64,000 nt of DNA, taken from the NCBI RefSeq assembly GCF_030848805.1, contig NC_092360.1, positions 12,028,001 to 12,092,000 of the forward strand, written 5' to 3'. This stretch comes from Temnothorax longispinosus (taxonomy: Eukaryota > Arthropoda > Insecta > Hymenoptera > Formicidae). The stretch's first letter is position 1, and every line of letters begins with the position of its first letter. The position numbers were made by a program, and so were the translations under genes. The notes under the pieces were generated by a model. It saw nothing but the letters and a program-made list of their open reading frames with translations, was not told where the DNA came from and did no database searches. Positions 40,501 through 49,357 of the stretch are shown here, in pieces.

Positions 40501-43500
40501 CGTGCCTCTGATTTTTGCACGATCGCTCTATTCAAGTCGTCCACAAAGTTTACGCAGAATTGATTTCTTCCCGGCCCGTAGGCGGTACGTCGTATTTTGT
40601 TTAACTTGGAGAGCAATAATCTCTGCGTTCTGGTTACCGTGATCATCGAGGTAAAACTAAAAACATTGGAGAGGCAATTTTCCGGCAACTTGTTTCTCAG
40701 AAGATCGTACATGATACTCGTCTTGCCAACGGAAACGTCGCCGTACAAGAGGAAAGGCTTCCGGTATTTAATGTGCTTCAAAAATATATGACTGTATTTC
40801 ATACTGTTGACGCTCGGAATGTAAATTTGATTGAAGTTACGTATCTCGGGGATTTTTTCGCTTTTCAGCAGATCGCCCCAGTACTTCCAGTTCCCGACAC
40901 CTTTAAAGATATAGAAGTTGTCTTGGATTAAACCCTCGGTAGGCAGCGTTACGTCGAAATGTTTAATTATGTCGGGTTTCGGATGCTCTTTTTCTGTGCC
41001 ATTCCAGAATGTAACGCAGAAAGCGTTGAATCTAGTTTGCGAATCCTCGATCAGGTTTCCACCCAGTCCCCAAACAATAGCTAAGATTAAAGCGGCTTGT
41101 GCCCATATGGCAAAGTGATTGTCCTTTCCCTTATCCCCTGCGACATTTTCACAGGCGTCCCTCAACAATATTTCAAATAAATTTACGGTCGACGTAACAA
41201 GATGTAATTCCCGATCTGTCGGTATATCGCCATTTTCCCTTAAATAATTAAGACACGGGTCTATCGCCCAATCGAACAGAGCACGTAGCATTTCGTTATA
41301 TCCATCGTAAAATGGTTTCGTGATGTGAGACAGCACGTACGGTCTCCAGCCAATAGAGTGCGTATCAACATAGATTATTCCGCACCGTGATATTATACTG
41401 GGTGAAATTTCTACCGTGCTCGTCGTTTCAAAGATAACGGACATTGATTCCGTCGTAGGAAATCGTTCTCCAGATGTCAAATACAACATTTTATTCTCGT
41501 CGAGAATCGTATACATGTTTTCCATCCACGTGCCGCTTAAGTCTCCGTCAAGCACCAACCATTTGCGGTCTGTTGAGGTGTCCTCCGCAAAGCGACGAAA
41601 TACAGCGGTGCACAAACCGTCCTTCCAAATGGCAGACTTATCGCAGAGATGTCCGAAGAGCGCGTCGCTATCCACCACTCCCGGCACGACTGTTTCGAGT
41701 TTCACGGTGGCGCCAATTTTACTTTTTTGCTCGTGCAACAACGATAACGTTTCAGCGAGTGTGCGTAATATTTCCGTCTTTCCACCCGAGGGATTACTGA
41801 TGAGTATAAGACCGCGACGAACGTACATTAGCTCAATGATCTGTATAGCTTTTAACTTGAAGACCGTATGCAACGTCAGAAGTCTCTTTGCGCACACGCT
41901 TTCGAGAGCGTTTAGAATCGCCGAACAATCGAAAGGTAGCACGACGGTCTGAGGAAAAACATCTTGCATGATACTCTGGAAAATCGGTATATCGGTGTTA
42001 CATAACTGCGGAATATTTATCTGTATCATCGAACGCAGCAGCAAGGTGTATTCCTCGTTTTCGTCTGGGATATTTCGCTTCATATTAATTGCAGTCGCGA
42101 CGACGGTCTTGAGTGACGACGTACTGAAGTCGTAATGGCGCTTCTCTCCCAGATGTTCGGATAATAATTTATAACCGACAGCTAGCTTCACCGCCAGATT
42201 TCTCGCGTGAAGAAATCCTCCAGCGAAGAGTTCCATTTCGGCAATCCTGTCAATATCCGGCGCCATCATTGATACGGAACGAAAGAGAACCTTCAAGTTA
42301 TCCGGCAAATCAGCGTGCTGCCCCGATTGCTCCGAATTGACGTTAACGCATATGTTTCCGGAGGCATTTAAATTCAAGTTGCAACCTTCGAAGTTTACGA
42401 TCTTCGAATTAGACGACACCGCTTGCTTCATCTGCGTGAGATTCTGAGCGATGGCCGACAGCAATTCTAGTCTCAGTTGGTTGAAGTTCTCGAAGCAAAT
42501 CCACGCTCCGCAAGAGATCATTCCTTTAAATGTCCGTATCACGCAATCATAAGAGACGCTGTCGCTGCAATTGACGACGTAAGACGGCTTCGCGATAGCT
42601 CTCGTCAGACTTTTGATCGTTTCCGTTTTCCCGGTGCTTGTCGGACCTATAATACTACTGTACAAATGATAACGATAAGCTTGCAATACAGTACGAAAGC
42701 ACCTATCGGTTAAGGGAGTGTTGACAATATTCTGTTGATAATAGTTATATTCGTATCCGTATTTAATTGTCGTATCGAATACTGATACTTTGACAATTTT
42801 GTCGTTGCAATAATATCTCAATTGCGCGACCCATTCGAAGTCTGTCCGTTTAACAATATTTTTTTCCAACAGCAGCTTTATGATTTCTTTATGAGCCGAC
42901 GTGATAATGACCAATGACGTCAACAGACTCCTCCGCCTTCGCGTTAAATCACTTTTCAATTCGTTGGTTATCGAAATTATCCCGTCGGTGTATGTCGCGA
43001 ATAAAGAGTTTAACATCGTGATATTTAATGGCGCAAGACATTTTTCTACCGAGCAAGTCCAATAAAGTTGCAAACTACAAATGATCGCCATGCTTGGGAA
43101 ACTGTTTGCAGGAAGAAACGTTGAATTTCTATCGACCAAGGAATGATATTGCAGAATGTTTTTGTGAATTGCGTCCTTCATTTCTTTTTCGAGCAAAATT
43201 AACCATTGCTCTTCGCACTTGGCGTCAGGGGATAAAGAAATGTTATTATTTAGATACAAGATCTCTCCGTAATGCCCAATAATGCCACGAATGCAGTTGG
43301 ATTTGTTAAATTTCAACCGTTCTATACCAGCGAAACATTTCTTCACGAGCGTATGCAGTTTCCCTGCGTCAATCGATTCGAATAATATTTTCTGAACCTC
43401 TGAATCTTCGAGGAAAAAGAATCTCGCGAACGACAGTCTTTTAATATCTAAGTAATCCTTTACACCTTTGATCGCTTTCTCCATTTTCTCGTTAGCTTCA

Positions 43501-46247
43501 TTTAAGATCTGTAGCAAATCTGACGATTTTTTTATTTCAAGAAAGCTCGGATTTTCCATGAATCTCTTATTAACGTTTAGCAAAACGTTCGTCCCTTCCG
43601 AATATAACGAAGTTTCTCGACTTAAACGCGTTTCTATTTTTGGATAAGAAAATATCGGCTCTAAGTATAGTTTACGGTGTTGCACTCGCGTCCACTGGTC
43701 AAGGGTTTCCTGGATCCTCGCGAGAACGGCGAAAAAGTCAATTAAGTCCGACAATATCGGCTTCACGAAATGCGACGCTCTCATCTCCTCAATCTTGACG
43801 AGGTGCTCGCTGAGCAGAGTTTCGATGTCGTTCGCGTGTTTGAAAGATACCATACCGGATTCCGCATCGGTCGTCGACATCTCGAACGACATCGGCTCCC
43901 ACGCCCTAATCATCTCGGCCAGTTCCCGCTGAAGACGAAGCTCCTTGTTGGCGCCCAAGCTTATCGCCTTGTACCTGTCGATGTTATCCATCAGGTTCAT
44001 GTCGATCATTTTCCTCAGAGTCGTTCCCGCGTTCGGCGTGAGATCGAAATCGCATATCGCCGACATCTCCCTCCAATGGCGCGCATTCAGTGCCGGATTG
44101 CACATGCAAATCGCGAGCGGCACGTAAACCTTGAACTCGTTAACATTATTGAGCGCTTGCCAGCACAATTTCAGCGGCGCGGGCTGCTGCATCGGGTCGG
44201 GATCGTCGGCGATGCCGGAAAATTTGTACGACTTGTTCGCCGTCGCGTCCATCTTGATGCGCGACTTCATCGTCTTGCCCATGTCCGTGATCTCGTCGAA
44301 GTAATACGTAGTTTTCCTCTCGATAACGGAGGAGTCTAGGCATTCGAACGGACCGTTCAGCCACACGGAGCTGTCCCTTCGCCACTGATGTACGGTAAAT
44401 ATAAGCTTGTAGAACGGCATGATCGTTTCCTTCAGCTCGATTATCTTCGGAAACTCCGTTTCGGGAAACTTGAAAAGCCTCTCCTCCGAATTAATAACTT
44501 GCATCTCGTCGTCTATACGGTTGTACTTCTTGATCAGATCCTCGTAATGCTCCGCGTATTCTCCGACCTTGCTGACGTCGTCCATGTCGTCCAGGATGAC
44601 AAGCTGCGGGAACATCGCGTCGACCTCCGAGTTTAACGTGTTTATTCGCCGTTGAAGATCCTCCTCCAGCTCGCTCTTCATAGCCTCGCACAGCGTGTTG
44701 TTCTGCGCGAACACCGGCTGGATATCGTGCAGCCAATTGATGGTGGTCTTGTTTAAATCGATGTGCTCGTCGGTCAGTATAGTAATCTCCAACAGTTTGC
44801 TCAGCATACATATCGATTCTCGTATCTTTCGCTCCTGTTCCTTCATCAGCACTCTCGAAGCTCGCGACATACGTTCGCTCAATTGTATCAAGGAATTTGC
44901 GTCCCTCGGAATGTCCAGCGCGGTAGATCTCAGATCCTCAAAGTCCGAACAGATCGAGCGATTGAAGTCACGATGATACTCGACGAGCTCCGCGGTGAGA
45001 ACGTTTATAACGTTGCGGCAGATCTGCCTCAAGGATTCTTTGGCGCCGCTTTGCTCCAACTTTCCCACGTTGTAGTACAAATTCGAAAGCATGGAGTTCG
45101 TTTTGCCGAGATACTCGTTGTACCTGCATATGTGCTCGAAGTAAACGTCAAAATTCGGTTGTTCGGAAGTCAAAGATGATATTCGATTCTTGGCGCTCGA
45201 CGCGCATATATCGCTAAAATCCACGAAGACGTACGCCACGTGCTTGCTCATAGGTCGAAACAGCGCGTCTAATATTTCCTGCAAATTACGATGGGACTTC
45301 TCGACGAACCAGTCGGGAAGAGCTATCTTTATGTACCTTTCCCTCGCTTTGACGTTCAACCATTCTTCCAACGGTATCAGATCCCGCGCGATACCTTCGA
45401 TGCTACGGATAATGTTGTGATACGTCGAGAAGACCTCCCCTATGTCCGGCTTAGTTACGAGCCGGTCACTTTCGCACACCAGCTGAAATTCGATTTGCGG
45501 ACAGAAACGACCGTCCTCCATGGTGTCTATTACGTGATCGATCGATCTCATCATCACGCTGATAATCTGCTGAACGAATACGTTCGTGAGGCATCGCATG
45601 AATTCGGACAGGCGTCTCGCGGAGACGCTTCTCAATAATTTCGATCTCTGCACGGCTTTAAATGTCTCGGTGTAAAATTGATTGGTGATCGCTAAAGAGC
45701 CCCTCTTAATATCTTTAACGGTCATATCTTGAAAACAGCGCAGCGTCAACATACCGAGCTCGTGGTAACGTCGGAAGTCGCAAATTACCGCGGGTAGAAG
45801 ACGATACGCCGTGTTCATGATATGTCTGATTATCGGACAGGAGAGAAAGTATCTCTTGGCGAACGAATTACGACGCTGTAAAAATATTGCGCGATCATAT
45901 GCTTTATCGCTCTCGATGACGTGTCGCGTCGAGCCAGCAGGAACGTCGCGCTCTTCGCAAGCAACGTGTTCCCGCCTGTACACTTTGCAGGACAGTATGG
46001 ATTTTAACACGAAGTCTTTCATATTTTCAATGTAAATATCGTTCACTTCATCCAACACTGAGTTTATGAAAGAGAAATGTTTTCGCCTGTCCGCGCGAGG
46101 TATCAAGTCTAATATGTTTCTTCTCCATTCTGCTGAAAATTCCGGGATATAAATATTTCTTATGTAATCTTTTAATCGGACACGGTTCGGCTGATTGGAA
46201 TCTGGATATTGAGACACCGCAAAAGTTGACTCCAAATTCCATTCCAT
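34596..46247 (-). CDS. Axonemal dynein heavy chain, DNAH7/DNAH12-like, single exon
   Basis: Motor subunit of a single-headed inner arm dynein. One uninterrupted frame encodes 3,883 residues from the first ATG. A GTG four codons upstream extends the frame, but no earlier ATG exists before the stop. The stem matches DNAH12/7 (ARHWREMSAICDFDLTP, GTTLRKMIDMNL, FARFFFLED). AAA1 P-loop GPTSTGKT at 1201-1208; its Walker B region reads ICFENFNQL (1250-1258) where ACFDEFNRI is usual. AAA2 P-loop NPSGGKTE (about 1485) and VLDGDL; AAA3 GDVSVGKTS (about 1836) and FVDDLN; AAA4 STAGTGRKS (about 2198). The stalk is a coiled-coil pair at about 2430-2560 and 2660-2720, with the microtubule-binding tip between (YWGPSKRILGD, TDNSFMPHIVAKAS). 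The C-terminus contains GPQGWNVPYDF, GECNYGG and the final HWIKCGTALFCQIEK. Neighbouring genes average many introns; this one has none. Probable role in sperm flagella or sensory cilia. Confidence 0.92.
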   Translation of the reverse strand: MEWNLESTFAVSQYPDSNQPNRVRLKDYIRNIYIPEFSAEWRRNILDLIPRADRRKHFSFINSVLDEVNDIYIENMKDFVLKSILSCKVYRREHVACEERDVPAGSTRHVIESDKAYDRAIFLQRRNSFAKRYFLSCPIIRHIMNTAYRLLPAVICDFRRYHELGMLTLRCFQDMTVKDIKRGSLAITNQFYTETFKAVQRSKLLRSVSARRLSEFMRCLTNVFVQQIISVMMRSIDHVIDTMEDGRFCPQIEFQLVCESDRLVTKPDIGEVFSTYHNIIRSIEGIARDLIPLEEWLNVKARERYIKIALPDWFVEKSHRNLQEILDALFRPMSKHVAYVFVDFSDICASSAKNRISSLTSEQPNFDVYFEHICRYNEYLGKTNSMLSNLYYNVGKLEQSGAKESLRQICRNVINVLTAELVEYHRDFNRSICSDFEDLRSTALDIPRDANSLIQLSERMSRASRVLMKEQERKIRESICMLSKLLEITILTDEHIDLNKTTINWLHDIQPVFAQNNTLCEAMKSELEEDLQRRINTLNSEVDAMFPQLVILDDMDDVSKVGEYAEHYEDLIKKYNRIDDEMQVINSEERLFKFPETEFPKIIELKETIMPFYKLIFTVHQWRRDSSVWLNGPFECLDSSVIERKTTYYFDEITDMGKTMKSRIKMDATANKSYKFSGIADDPDPMQQPAPLKLCWQALNNVNEFKVYVPLAICMCNPALNARHWREMSAICDFDLTPNAGTTLRKMIDMNLMDNIDRYKAISLGANKELRLQRELAEMIRAWEPMSFEMSTTDAESGMVSFKHANDIETLLSEHLVKIEEMRASHFVKPILSDLIDFFAVLARIQETLDQWTRVQHRKLYLEPIFSYPKIETRLSRETSLYSEGTNVLLNVNKRFMENPSFLEIKKSSDLLQILNEANEKMEKAIKGVKDYLDIKRLSFARFFFLEDSEVQKILFESIDAGKLHTLVKKCFAGIERLKFNKSNCIRGIIGHYGEILYLNNNISLSPDAKCEEQWLILLEKEMKDAIHKNILQYHSLVDRNSTFLPANSFPSMAIICSLQLYWTCSVEKCLAPLNITMLNSLFATYTDGIISITNELKSDLTRRRRSLLTSLVIITSAHKEIIKLLLEKNIVKRTDFEWVAQLRYYCNDKIVKVSVFDTTIKYGYEYNYYQQNIVNTPLTDRCFRTVLQAYRYHLYSSIIGPTSTGKTETIKSLTRAIAKPSYVVNCSDSVSYDCVIRTFKGMISCGAWICFENFNQLRLELLSAIAQNLTQMKQAVSSNSKIVNFEGCNLNLNASGNICVNVNSEQSGQHADLPDNLKVLFRSVSMMAPDIDRIAEMELFAGGFLHARNLAVKLAVGYKLLSEHLGEKRHYDFSTSSLKTVVATAINMKRNIPDENEEYTLLLRSMIQINIPQLCNTDIPIFQSIMQDVFPQTVVLPFDCSAILNALESVCAKRLLTLHTVFKLKAIQIIELMYVRRGLILISNPSGGKTEILRTLAETLSLLHEQKSKIGATVKLETVVPGVVDSDALFGHLCDKSAIWKDGLCTAVFRRFAEDTSTDRKWLVLDGDLSGTWMENMYTILDENKMLYLTSGERFPTTESMSVIFETTSTVEISPSIISRCGIIYVDTHSIGWRPYVLSHITKPFYDGYNEMLRALFDWAIDPCLNYLRENGDIPTDRELHLVTSTVNLFEILLRDACENVAGDKGKDNHFAIWAQAALILAIVWGLGGNLIEDSQTRFNAFCVTFWNGTEKEHPKPDIIKHFDVTLPTEGLIQDNFYIFKGVGNWKYWGDLLKSEKIPEIRNFNQIYIPSVNSMKYSHIFLKHIKYRKPFLLYGDVSVGKTSIMYDLLRNKLPENCLSNVFSFTSMITVTRTQRLLLSKLNKIRRTAYGPGRNQFCVNFVDDLNRAIVQKSEARPVFDLLRQLLSYGYCYDTDELNKVFVQDIMFTLAVTAGKINGSVPPRLLRHFNTYAIPAPTTDNIFRTYFNVLLANLKKNLFAADVTGSATSMVNATIDVYKSVIKTLRPVPSKLYYYFDLRDISRVINGCGLIQKESVETKITFIRLWVHEILRVFGDRMLDESDKEWLFLKIRDAVKSNFKDSFEVAFDHLPKFENQITKDSFSDLMFGNFMDTEKSGKCRRYEEIGSLEALKNKVLASLDEYNASSKRKINVVVCRYMLESLIKVSRILSTPGGNALMISTAGTGRKSTTTLAAFMQQQPLFETTVESCYDMDAWRNELRRVLRECGALRKDVTYFMNERQIKDAFLSDISCLLSTGELPDLFSAEDKQSIIEMTRLHAQDGDRNAELSARSVMTYFIDQCKNRLHFVLCFSPTSAAFRTYLCSYPNLAKHCAVNCYQVWPDQALLEIAVRHMRHVNVREEVKADAARVCVQFHNSAKEISLKYREMFGRSIHVTSSAFLHMLKLYMQLTSRKQEEIVATRNGYVAGLEKLELAAEQVEQMKATLTILKPQLELSAQQTVITMKEVENENITVERATIQVKQEEEIANKKAEIAGTLKTECEADLAVAIPILEDAVIALNTLKPTDITLVKAMKNPPDTIKLVMAAVCVMLGVPPDRSIDPATGKKFTDYWGPSKRILGDMNFLQNLKDYDKDNIAPAVMQIIKKTYMTDNSFMPHIVAKASSAAEGLCKWVRAMVSYDEVAKVVAPKKKKLAEAQTECDEAEAFLNEKRRTLAALNAKLAALNDSLRQTLQKKLNLEMEVATCTAKLVKAEKLIASLGGEKSHWMQCAHNLQMNYDSLVGDMLFSCGIIAYMAPYNTSFRDEMLIKWKEFMEASKILYTKTYDFISVLGVEIEINHWQLCGLSKNRFAIENAIILNNSEQWCLFIDSQNQINQWIKKMEEKNDLKIVKLTDSDYMSVIERNIETGNPVLLENVGEELEIALEPILLKNIYKNENWYIDIGAKSVRYSQNFRFYITTRLSNPNYTIDVFGKLTIIDFSMPDGTLRDKLLDIVVSKEKPELQEKFEALRVQDAANKKVLQQQEANILSTLSSTTTNILEDENAIQILDSSKNLTMDIVRKQAAARAMAEDIDKFRDAYLQFADHCAGLFCTLTTLSNLNHMYRFSFSWFIQLYITSIETSSRSVVLEKRLQFLKSSFTRNLHSSVCRSLFEKHKLLYSFLLCVKVLIDARQTTREEVEHFVSSGSEDCDAILEPGPDWLPTDKWRQICRLSSAVSNLHELASDFRANGAAWQKYCNATPFQSHLTPSSWANNLTRFQKLMIIKIVRCDKIIVEIIRLIEDTMEDVFNSYPRLQISESYAESSCLTPIIFILPSYASPLSLVSTYASARGYTSKFISLSMGDGQQARAEILVERARREGGWIFLQNCHHAASWIPRLERICENLNLSGTSLDFRLWLSSYSTPDLPIGILQNSVKIAYDEPLRLKQSLLRAYRSEPIRSKEFFEGCPGRDKEFSKLLYGLCFFHGIVRERRHFGPQGWNVPYDFDYTDFEMSIGQLQSLINETENVPFGTLLYLIGECNYGGKIADRLDQRCLRHLLNSFCDPRVIEDAEYSFSNYIEYSVPQRCEYRDIITHISDMQLDASAEAFACDENALVTKDTAIAREFLESISRLDQIKSLDHHQVIQDRALQAIDEISGRLPALFNINEIRDRHPAISSEPLNAILIHEAELINRILSTIADSLSNLKSALNGETILTESLEDLSREIRNNEVPGVWRLIDVGIATGRLPSYIGMLLKRVNFVRRWRDGDLPRAIHLDALSCCKRFLSAALLAFSRRRGLPAEQVALNLKVTNGDSITCDEGDADVYCIQGLHLSGARWDTQRRVLIESLTNVFWHDMPPIRLAFSGERRIIDDVYECPVYVSPTRFDGADTDARTKMRNYVTSVPLETDKSHVHWIKCGTALFCQIEK

Positions 46248-46942
46248 ATTCGCGAACACGTTTCTGCTAGGACGCTCGCTGTTTACTCCGCGGAAATTTT
46301 TAATCGATTGCTTCGCAATAATTTTATAAAATATTGCTAATAAATGTTAAACATCCATTTTGTCGGTAATTATGGATAAACGGTAAATACACTTAAAACA
46401 CAGTTATAAATTATTATCGAGCAGCTTCCTCTGCTATTTAAGAACAAGCTTACAAAACTAAGTTTCTTGGATACTACGTATGTTTTATCAATAGTGAGTC
46501 TATACTTTGGACGCACGTGCAAAGCAGAAATAGCAGAATTCCGGATAATAATTTTCATGTTAAAATTGAAATTTAGATTTTTGAGATAAATTATTTATTT
46601 ATTGTAAAGTGCTGCGTTATTTAAATATATTGAAGTCTATGATACATTATTTGGGCCTAAATTTTATTTTTTAATTATATATATATGTAAATGTGTAATA
46701 CTATTATCAATAATAAATGTAACATCATTAATATTGATAATCCTATTGTTTACTAATTGGTACTCAATTATTGTTTTAAAATAGTGTCATATGAACAGCT
46801 GATTGGAAACATCCGCCATCTATTGGAAACTTGAATAGCTAACAATACATCGGATGTTTACTTGACTCCAGTCCAGTCGGTCCGCTCTTCTTCGCGTGTG
46901 TTTACGCGTCTCCGTGCTCGATTGTAACAAGAGGTTATAAAT
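46248..46942. promoter_or_regulatory. Divergent promoter region of the dynein and CWC27 genes
   Basis: 695 bases between opposed start codons, AT-rich except for about 46,850-46,925 just upstream of CWC27. There is no in-frame ATG upstream of the dynein start before a stop codon near 46,346, and no clear exon for an N-terminal extension was seen. No named factor site is visible. Confidence 0.4.
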
Positions 46943-49357
46943 ATGAGTAATATTTATATACAAGAACCGCCTACAACGGGCAAGGTAAGCGTGAATTATT
47001 TTACAAGTAAATGAAAAATTATGAACAAAGTCATAAGATAATCTATAAATTTTTTTTCGAATAAAAAGCTGAATTAGAGCTAACATGAGAATATGGTATA
47101 ACTTAACTCCCTTTACTTTACCTCTCTTTACCTTAGTTTATTATATTTATTATTATCGTACAAAGTATTTGAATAAATGATATGGCTTCAAGTTTTAATT
47201 TACTTTTCTATTTCGACAAATACAGGTGGTAATGAAAACAACGGTTGGCGACATAGATCTGGAATTATGGACGAAGGAGGCTCCCAAGGCTTGTCGAAAT
47301 TTCATACAGCTTTGCATGGAGGGTTATTATAACGGTACGATATTTCACAGAATCGTAAAAGGGTTTATAGCGCAAGGTGGAGATCCGACAGGAACGGGAG
47401 AAGGCGGTGAGAGCGTATATAAGCATCCCTTTAAGGTACAATTATATAATTAATTTCAGCTGGATATATATTTCTTGCTTGTATTCTTAGTTTGACAATT
47501 ATTATTTATATTATTTATTCGCAGGATGAATTTCACACAAGATTACGTTTTTGTCGGAGAGGATTGCTCGCTATGGCCAATGCTGGCAAAGACGACAATG
47601 GTTCCCAATTCTTCTTCACGCTTGGCGCAACACCCGAGTTACAAAATAAGCATACTATCTTCGGTAAAGTCACTGGCGAAACAATTTACAACATGCTCAA
47701 GTTGGAGGACGCACTTGTAGATGAAGTAAATATTTAACATATGTATATACTTTATTTTTACATAAAAATAGATTGATGTATAATTTTATAACAAATATTT
47801 AATTTTTAGAATGACAGACCTCAGTATCCACACAAAATTTTAAGAACAGAGGTCTTAAATAATCCATTTCAAGATATTGTCCCAAGAATAGTATCTGAAA
47901 AGAAGGAAAACAAGGAAAAAAAGAAGAATAAGAAGACTGGTGTAAAGTAAGATAAATATATAGCTGTTTTTAAATAATAAATGTCTATGTCTTGTTTTAT
48001 ACATTTGCAAATGTGTTAGGAATTTCAAACTGCTATCGTTTGGGGAGGAAGCTGAGGAAGATGAAGAGGAGTCATCAGTTTTAAACAAACAATACAGCGG
48101 CAAAGGAAAATCAGCGCACGATTGTTTATCTGATCCAAAGTTAAGCTCACAATCTGTGGTTGAATCTACTGAACCACCAAATAAAAAAATTAAAGGGGAT
48201 CGCAACAGCGATTGCGAGAGCGATGAAACACGAACTCCGGAAGAATTGGCTGCTTTAAAAGAAGAAAAACAGTAAGTTACATAAAAATAAAATATTATTT
48301 AACAAAACAGTTATTCTAATATTATGTATTGTAATAATAGAGCTATGAAGGAGAGGATCAAGAATAAATTAAAGGATTCTAAAAAGATTTCCCAATCAAA
48401 ACCGATAATCGAGAACGATGAAGCAAAAGCTGAAGATACAAACGAAAACGGAGGGGGCGAGTCGGACTCGCAAGTGCGCAACCGGACTTCCTTCTCTAAC
48501 GAGCAGATAGACAGCCTCGAGAAAGAATTCGAGCGGACACATTACCCGGACGTGTTTGCACGGGAGCATCTCGCCGAGAAGATCGGATTACCTGAGGAAG
48601 GTATCCAGGTGTGGTTCAGTAATCGCAGGGCGAAGTGGCGTCGAGAGGATAAATTACGGAACCAGAGGAGGGCCGTCGTCGATCAGGTGGTCGCCGCGGA
48701 ACCCGATGAATATTATTTGGGAAAAGATCGAGATGAAGAACGCAAGAAAAAGGCGTATGTGATAAAATAGATTTGTATTTTTAGAAAAAAAAAATTACAA
48801 GTATTTATATTGTTTAAAATTTAATTTGCAGCGAAGCAATAAGGCAAGAAATACGTGATCTAAAGCGCAGCGTAAGAAATGAGAAGAAAGCGAAGGTAGA
48901 TGAAAAGCAACAAACTGAGAAGGAAGAAAATGAGTCTGAAGTAATGAGAGAATACACAGAGCTCTATGAGAAATATAAAACTAAGGACAAGTTGCCTAAG
49001 AAGGGCAAAACGCGTGAAGATTTTATAATGGGATTATATGGACAATTCAGGAGTAACCTTCAAAACGTCAAGGATAACGCGAAGGATAATACCACGAGTT
49101 CCGATAAAAAGACGTCGAAAGATATCGAGGATGACGATGATGATGATCCGGATGATAAATCTTCGTTGTACACACACGTTATGCGCTGCGAGGAGACGAC
49201 TCCGGTGCTCGCCAAGGACGCCAGCACGAAGGACGATGATTGGTTTGAAATCTACGATCCTCGAAATCCATTGAATAAACGACGAAGGGGAGAGAACTCC
49301 AAGTCTAAAGACGACAAAAGTGGCAGGAATTATTCCCGTCATAAAAATGATTCATAA
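46943..49357 (+). CDS. CWC27: Spliceosome-associated cyclophilin CWC27 carrying an embedded homeodomain
   Basis: CWC27 is a nuclear cyclophilin of the activated spliceosome. Seven exons in phase: 46943-46984, 47226-47435, 47525-47725, 47810-47946, 48020-48271, 48341-48754, 48832-49357, giving 593 residues against 472 in human. The start [14 protein letters not shown] and cyclophilin core ([37 protein letters not shown]) are clear. [12 protein letters not shown] has glutamate where active cyclophilins carry tryptophan, as in human CWC27, so isomerase activity is unlikely. Then come [37 protein letters not shown], and at the end [14 protein letters not shown], all family hallmarks. The odd part is exon 6: between NKLKDSKK and [17 protein letters not shown] it holds a Pax6-type homeodomain (residues about 326-391), where human CWC27 has only a short linker. 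The frame is intact before and after it. Confidence 0.93.
48450..48672 (+). other. In-frame Pax6/eyeless-type homeobox inserted in CWC27 exon 6
   Basis: Translates to a paired-class homeodomain from [18 protein letters not shown] through [18 protein letters not shown] to [17 protein letters not shown] and KLRNQRR. This is nearly identical to the homeodomain of Pax6/eyeless/twin of eyeless, including serine at position 50 and WFSNRR in helix 3. Differences from the usual sequence are few: REHL for RERL, EEGIQ for EARIQ, RED for REE. A glycine/serine-rich lead (GGGESDSQ) recalls the linker before the Pax6 homeodomain. The segment is richer in G and C than CWC27 sequence on both sides. GGAGGG occurs at both edges (48,450 and 48,667). 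No intron interrupts it. Confidence 0.93.
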
